Origin: CAYRUP01 sp964578975 | GTDB lineage: Bacteria > Pseudomonadota > Gammaproteobacteria > DSM-16500 | DNA length: 8,732 nt | Direction: 5' to 3' | Assembly (NCBI GenBank): GCA_964578975.1 | Contig: CAZOFA010000084.1 | Coordinates: 1-8,732 of the forward strand | Shown here: piece by piece, positions 5,347 to 8,732 of the stretch | Layout: each line of letters starts with the position of its first letter | How positions within the stretch are numbered: the stretch's first letter is position 1 | The notes under the pieces: generated by a model | Database searches by the model: none | What the model was told of the DNA's origin: nothing | Seen by the model: only the letters and a program-made list of their open reading frames with translations | Made by a program: the position numbers and the translations under genes

Positions 5347-7007
5347 AAATTTAAAACTCGATTTGCCTCAGAAAAACTGGTGATACCCTGATTCACTTTT
5401 TTGAAAATGACGTCTTGCAATGTCGTAAATCCATCGTGTTTTGCTTGGCTTAAAAGTGTATGAGTGGGTGCGCCAGACACAATTAATTTGCTTAAATCAT
5501 CTGTGATCGTCAAAAATTCATAAATCGCTGTTCTGCCGGTATAACCATAATGACATTGTGAACAATTTCCCGCGCGATAAATGATGGAAGGTTTAATTTT
5601 TTTATTTTGATTCAGTAATAAAAATGATTTGGGTAAATCATCGGGTTGTTTGCAATGTTCGCATAATTTTCGAATTAATCGTTGTGCGATGATGAGTGAA
5701 ATTGAATTTGCAAAATTATAAGCTAAAACATTCATCGATTGCAGGCGCGTGATAGTTTCAATCGCGCTATTGGTATGCAATGTCGACAACACAAAATGCC
5801 CGGTTTGCGCCGCTTGAATCGCAATATTTGCCGTCTCCGTGTCGCGAATTTCTCCCACCATAATCACATCGGGATCTTGGCGTAAAAAGGTGCGCAATGC
5901 GGTTGAAAAATCTAAGCCAATTTTGGGATTGATATTAACTTGATTGATGCCGCTCAAACGGATTTCAACCGGATCTTCAACGGTTGAAATATTTCTTTCC
6001 GAATGATTCAGATGTTTTAGGGCGGAGTAGAGTGTCACGGTTTTGCCACTACCGGTAGGGCCTGCGACCAGAATCATTCCTTGCGGTTTTGAGAGTATTT
6101 TCAGTAATGATTCTTTTTGATGGTTACTTAAGCCAATATCATCGAGATTAAATTGTTTGTGAATGGAGTTTAGCAAGCGCAACACAATTTTTTCGCCAAA
6201 TAAGGTTGGGCAAGTGTTAATCCGGATGTCAATCTGGTTTAACTGGAAACGCCCATCTTGTGGCAAACGACGTTCAGTAATATCTAATCGCGCCAGCACT
6301 TTTAGACGCATCGCAATGCGTGAGGCAAGCGATAACGGAATTTCATGTAAAGTATAGAGTACACCATGTTGTCGATAACGAATTCGGCATAGAGTTTCAT
6401 ATGGCTCAATGTGAATATCGGATGCGGTTTGTTCAAACGCATGTTGAATAATTTGATCAACAAATTGAATTAAGGGTTCATCCTGCTGCAGCAAATTTTC
6501 TTTATGTTGTGTGTCATCGGTGACAGTAATTTTTTTTAATAAATTTAATTGATGGGCTTTGTTTATTTCCTGTTGATTAAAATGAATATCGAGTAGGTGT
6601 GTGAGTTGATCTTCTTGGACAATGACGGGAATAACATTTAATCCGCTGTGAAAAGTGACTGCTTCAATGGCTTGTTGATTGGTGGGATCTGACATGCCTA
6701 ATTGTAAATTATTTTCTAAGCGTTTGATGGGAATAACGCGAAATTCTTGAATCAAACGATTGCTCAATAAACTTTGATCGAAAATAATTTGTTGTTCATC
6801 AAGATTCACTTTCGTTAAATTAAATGTTTCCGCAAAACTGGTTGCGATTTCTGTACTGGTTAAAATGTTATTTTTTACCAGATGCGTAATAAATGAAATG
6901 TTTGATGCTTGAGATTTTATTAATGCATCGACTGCAATGGTTTGATCGATTAAACCATATTGAATAAAATGTCTTGCAACGGCATGTGTCGTGACATCAG
7001 TTTTCAT
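5343..7007 (-). CDS. pilB: Type IV pilus assembly ATPase PilB
   Basis: PilB is the hexameric cytoplasmic motor that drives pilus extension. From the ATG at 7007 it has 554 residues. An N-terminal MshEN/T2SSE_N-type domain (about 1-150) precedes the ATPase core: Asp box SDIHIEP (196-202), PQDGRF (249-254), Walker A GPTGSGKT (316-323), VEDPVEI (343-349), Walker B DPDVIMVGE (378-386) and His box TGHFVLSTLHTN (402-413). The zinc-binding tetracysteine of PilB/GspE enzymes is present as CEHC (449-452) and CSQC (482-485). In-frame ATGs further upstream (7058, 7022) would overlap pilA, so 7007 is preferred; it is 2 nt past the pilA stop. The C-terminal FSEANRVLNL matches the family. All catalytic motifs are intact. 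It is the extension motor and not PilT, given the tetracysteine and the PilC/PilD neighbours. Confidence 0.96.
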   Translation of the reverse strand: MKTDVTTHAVARHFIQYGLIDQTIAVDALIKSQASNISFITHLVKNNILTSTEIATSFAETFNLTKVNLDEQQIIFDQSLLSNRLIQEFRVIPIKRLENNLQLGMSDPTNQQAIEAVTFHSGLNVIPVIVQEDQLTHLLDIHFNQQEINKAHQLNLLKKITVTDDTQHKENLLQQDEPLIQFVDQIIQHAFEQTASDIHIEPYETLCRIRYRQHGVLYTLHEIPLSLASRIAMRLKVLARLDITERRLPQDGRFQLNQIDIRINTCPTLFGEKIVLRLLNSIHKQFNLDDIGLSNHQKESLLKILSKPQGMILVAGPTGSGKTVTLYSALKHLNHSERNISTVEDPVEIRLSGINQVNINPKIGLDFSTALRTFLRQDPDVIMVGEIRDTETANIAIQAAQTGHFVLSTLHTNSAIETITRLQSMNVLAYNFANSISLIIAQRLIRKLCEHCKQPDDLPKSFLLLNQNKKIKPSIIYRAGNCSQCHYGYTGRTAIYEFLTITDDLSKLIVSGAPTHTLLSQAKHDGFTTLQDVIFKKVNQGITSFSEANRVLNL

Positions 7008-7009
7008 TA

Positions 7010-7402
7010 TTATGTTCCGCATAATCCAGTATTGATGCAGCTTCCGCTGACTGCCCACACGCTGCCATCAGCATTGGGTTGTAATATATAAGTGCTGCCA
7101 CTAGCGGTTTCAGTGGCGGTTGCAGTGATAATGCCGTTTTCTACTTTGATGCTGGCTAAATTTTTAGTCGATGCCGGCGATGCAGGTATGCCGTGCGCGC
7201 CATTGGCTAATTCGCTCATCAAATCGCCTTGCTGTAATGCTAAAGCAATGGCGGTTTTAAATGGAGCGGTCGCCGCAATCACTTCTGAAAAACGCGCGCG
7301 TTGTGTATAATTTTGATAAGAAGGAATGGCAATCACTGCCAAAATTCCGATAATAGCAACTACAATCATTAATTCAATTAATGAAAATCCGTAACTTTTC
7401 AT
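7010..7402 (-). CDS. pilA: Type IV major pilin PilA
   Basis: This 130-residue prepilin has a five-residue leader, MKSYG, cut before Phe6, giving a mature protein of 125 residues. The conserved N-terminal helix FSLIELMIVVAIIGILAVIA includes Glu5 of the mature chain (Glu10), needed for methylation and assembly. The globular part carries SYQNYTQRARFSEVIAA, usual for group IVa pilins, then a small beta domain. Two cysteines, Cys122 and Cys128, very close to the C-terminus probably form a short disulfide loop. CGGAG lies 6 nt upstream of the ATG. PilA is processed by PilD and polymerised by PilB and PilC, all encoded downstream on the same strand. It is short beside common 140-160-residue pilins, but no sign of truncation is visible. 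A minor pilin role cannot be excluded. Confidence 0.93.
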   Translation of the reverse strand: MKSYGFSLIELMIVVAIIGILAVIAIPSYQNYTQRARFSEVIAATAPFKTAIALALQQGDLMSELANGAHGIPASPASTKNLASIKVENGIITATATETASGSTYILQPNADGSVWAVSGSCINTGLCGT

Positions 7403-7533
7403 TTTGTACTCCGTATAGAATGTAAATAAAATTTAAAATTAATTGGGGAAGGGAAAAAAAGAAAATGTAACAAGAAGAAAAATATTTTTATCAGAGATTA
7501 TTTTATTTTGCAAGAGAATTGGGATAAAAAAAT
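7403..7533. promoter_or_regulatory. Divergent intergenic region between pilA and the DUF1543 gene
   Basis: This 131-nt AT-rich spacer must hold the promoters for the leftward pil block and the rightward DUF1543-tag pair. The pilA strand contains GG only in the CGGAG ribosome binding site (7409-7413). A sigma-54 promoter, which needs GG at -24 and GC at -12 and drives pilA in Pseudomonas, is therefore absent from this spacer. A weak sigma-70-like candidate on the minus strand is TTGCAA (7508-7513), 17 nt, TAAAAA (7485-7490), which would leave a leader of about 75 nt. I found no convincing promoter in the plus direction. A purine-rich tract on the plus strand (about 7445-7480) is the other visible feature. 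Confidence 0.45.
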
Positions 7534-8043
7534 ATGAATTTATTTGTGGTGTATGTCGGTGGAAAAACTGAAACTTCATTAATTGAAGTGCATGATATTC
7601 ATTTTGCGCTTGGTGAAAAAATTGAAGATACGTATGATCAATTGAGAAAACAATGGTGGGGAACACCGAAAAGTTTGCATCTCGATGCGTGGGGTGCGGT
7701 CAAAAGTGTGGATGGTTATGATGTGATACTGAAATTGGAGCCCGTCACTCATCCAACAAAAAAATTATTTTTTCTGAATTTGGGTGGATATGATCCTGAG
7801 CAATTTACTGAGTTGCATAAAAATATGTTTGTGGTGGCCGAGCATGAGGGCGACGCGAAAATAAAAGCGAAAGAAACGATTGCGCATTGGAATGTGCCGC
7901 ATAAAGATTATTTATATGAGATGGAAGGTTGTGTGAATGTGGGTGATTTACTGGGTCAAAAAGGGTTATCGATTCATTTGCAACCAACAACGCATCCCAC
8001 GCCATTTCAGTTTACCTGTAAATATGTGCCGATTGGGGTATGA
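7534..8043 (+). CDS. DUF1543 protein with two tandem repeats
   Basis: This 169-residue protein of unknown function matches the DUF1543 family as I know it: LFVVYVGGKTETSLIEVHD (3-21), the GE-x-IEDTY segment (27-34), and QWWGTPKSLHLDAW (40-53). The second half repeats the pattern: LFFLNLGG (78-85), TELHKNMFVVAE (92-103), HWNVPHKDYLYE (118-129). Each half closes with a near-identical tail, LKLEPVTHPT (66-75) and IHLQPTTHPT (147-156), showing an internal duplication of about 75-80 residues. No signal peptide or membrane segment is seen, so it is probably cytoplasmic. The first copy is the closer match to the family; the second has diverged. The start at 7534 has only a weak GGGAT upstream. Its stop overlaps the tag start as ATGA. 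Confidence 0.85.
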   Translation: MNLFVVYVGGKTETSLIEVHDIHFALGEKIEDTYDQLRKQWWGTPKSLHLDAWGAVKSVDGYDVILKLEPVTHPTKKLFFLNLGGYDPEQFTELHKNMFVVAEHEGDAKIKAKETIAHWNVPHKDYLYEMEGCVNVGDLLGQKGLSIHLQPTTHPTPFQFTCKYVPIGV

Positions 8044-8621
8044 AGATGAAACGTTGTGCGTGGTGTTCGACTGATGATCCTGTGTATATTGCCTATCATG
8101 ATACAGAGTGGGGCGTTCCTGTTTATGATGATCGGCTGTTATTTGAATTTCTTATTTTAGAAGGCGCTCAAGCGGGGTTGAGTTGGATTACGGTGTTAAA
8201 AAAGCGCGAAAATTATCGGTTATTATTTGATAATTTCGATCCAGCCAAGATTGCAAAATATAATGCGCGTAAAATTGAAGCATTGTTAAAAAATCCTGGG
8301 ATTATTCGTAATCGTTTAAAAATAGCAGCGACGATTGCGAATGCAAAAGCGTATCTCAATCTTTTGCAAGAATGGGATTCTTTTAGTCAATATATTTGGC
8401 ATTTTGTGGATGGGAAACCGCTGCAAAATCACAGGAAGCAACTGAAAGATATTCCGACGAAAACGATTATTTCCGATGCGATGTCAAAAGATTTGAAGAA
8501 GAGGGGGTTTAAATTTGTCGGCAGCACGATTTGCTATGCGTTTATGCAAGCGGTTGGGATGGTGAATGATCATACGGAGGATTGTTTCCGTTATAAGGCG
8601 GGTTTATCAGCTCGACGATAA
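8040..8621 (+). CDS. tag: DNA-3-methyladenine glycosylase I
   Basis: Tag removes 3-methyladenine from alkylated DNA as the first step of base excision repair. The 193-residue protein follows E. coli Tag closely: RCAWCSTDDPVYIAYHDTEWG (5-25), LEGAQAGLSWITVLKKRENY (40-59) with the catalytic-pocket Glu41 and Trp49, GIIRNRLKI (87-95), LKKRGFKFVGSTICYAFMQA (152-171) and VNDHTEDC (175-182). The structural zinc ligands are all present: Cys6, His20, His178 and Cys182. The ATG at 8040 overlaps the DUF1543 stop as ATGA. A second ATG at 8046 gives MKRC, which aligns better with the E. coli MERC start and sits about 8 nt after GGGG, so either may be used. The overlap suggests the two proteins are made together. 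Confidence 0.96.
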   Translation: MKMKRCAWCSTDDPVYIAYHDTEWGVPVYDDRLLFEFLILEGAQAGLSWITVLKKRENYRLLFDNFDPAKIAKYNARKIEALLKNPGIIRNRLKIAATIANAKAYLNLLQEWDSFSQYIWHFVDGKPLQNHRKQLKDIPTKTIISDAMSKDLKKRGFKFVGSTICYAFMQAVGMVNDHTEDCFRYKAGLSARR

Positions 8622-8628
8622 AAATTCA

Positions 8629-8657
8629 TTGATTAAACAGGCTCTTTATCCTAAGAT
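8629..8657 (+). promoter_or_regulatory. Probable sigma-70 promoter of the tRNA-Thr gene
   Basis: TTGATT (8629-8634) and TAAGAT (8652-8657) each match 4 of 6 consensus positions and are separated by exactly 17 nt. Transcription would start near 8664, leaving a leader of about 14 nt before the tRNA at 8678. No terminator is seen between the tag stop (8621) and this point, so read-through from tag is also possible. Confidence 0.45.
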
Positions 8658-8677
8658 TCTGAGCTTTGCAGGTAAAG

Positions 8678-8732
<55 letters not shown>

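Noticed and set aside
7439..7666. Minus-strand open frame across the pilA/DUF1543 spacer
   Set aside because: Low-complexity Phe-rich translation of an AT-rich promoter region and the antisense of DUF1543. No support for a gene.
7805..8005. Minus-strand open frame opposite the second half of DUF1543
   Set aside because: The plus-strand frame shows an internal protein repeat, which confirms it as the coding frame.

Overview
The window looks like chromosomal DNA from an AT-rich gammaproteobacterium. The gene order pilA-pilB-pilC-pilD-coaE-zapD-yacG is the arrangement typical of that class, and ZapD is largely confined to Beta- and Gammaproteobacteria. The AT-rich coding style, DUF1543 and dispersed palindromic repeats would suit Legionellales/Coxiellaceae-like bacteria, but that finer placement is only an inference.

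Layout. Positions 1-211 hold no convincing gene. They contain a near-perfect 30-bp inverted repeat (72-142) and a second repeat-like element (159-206). Positions 212-841 (minus) encode an unrecognised protein with two hydrophobic segments and a coiled coil. Positions 927-1526 (minus) encode an atypical short-chain dehydrogenase lacking the YxxxK catalytic pair. A larger repeat (1543-1652), sharing its end sequences with the first, fills the gap between this gene and yacG. From 7402 down to 1665 runs one tightly packed minus-strand block: pilA (major pilin), pilB (assembly ATPase), pilC (platform), pilD (prepilin peptidase), coaE (dephospho-CoA kinase), zapD (FtsZ-associated) and yacG (gyrase inhibitor). 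Most junctions are 0-7 nt gaps or ATGA overlaps, so transcription and translation are probably coupled. Divergently, at 7534-8621 (plus), a two-domain DUF1543 protein overlaps tag (3-methyladenine DNA glycosylase I) by ATGA. A tRNA-Thr(CGT) gene with a plausible sigma-70 promoter runs off the right edge.

How the genes work together. PilD cleaves and methylates PilA, PilB powers its polymerisation, and PilC is the inner-membrane platform. The three downstream genes do housekeeping jobs (coenzyme A, division ring, gyrase control) and are carried by the same operon in many relatives. No retraction ATPase (PilT) or outer-membrane secretin is present here.

No new defence system, mobile element with a transposase, or CRISPR array is visible. 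The most unusual items are the modular palindromic repeats, the orphan membrane/coiled-coil protein, the dehydrogenase lacking its catalytic residues, and the internally duplicated DUF1543 protein.
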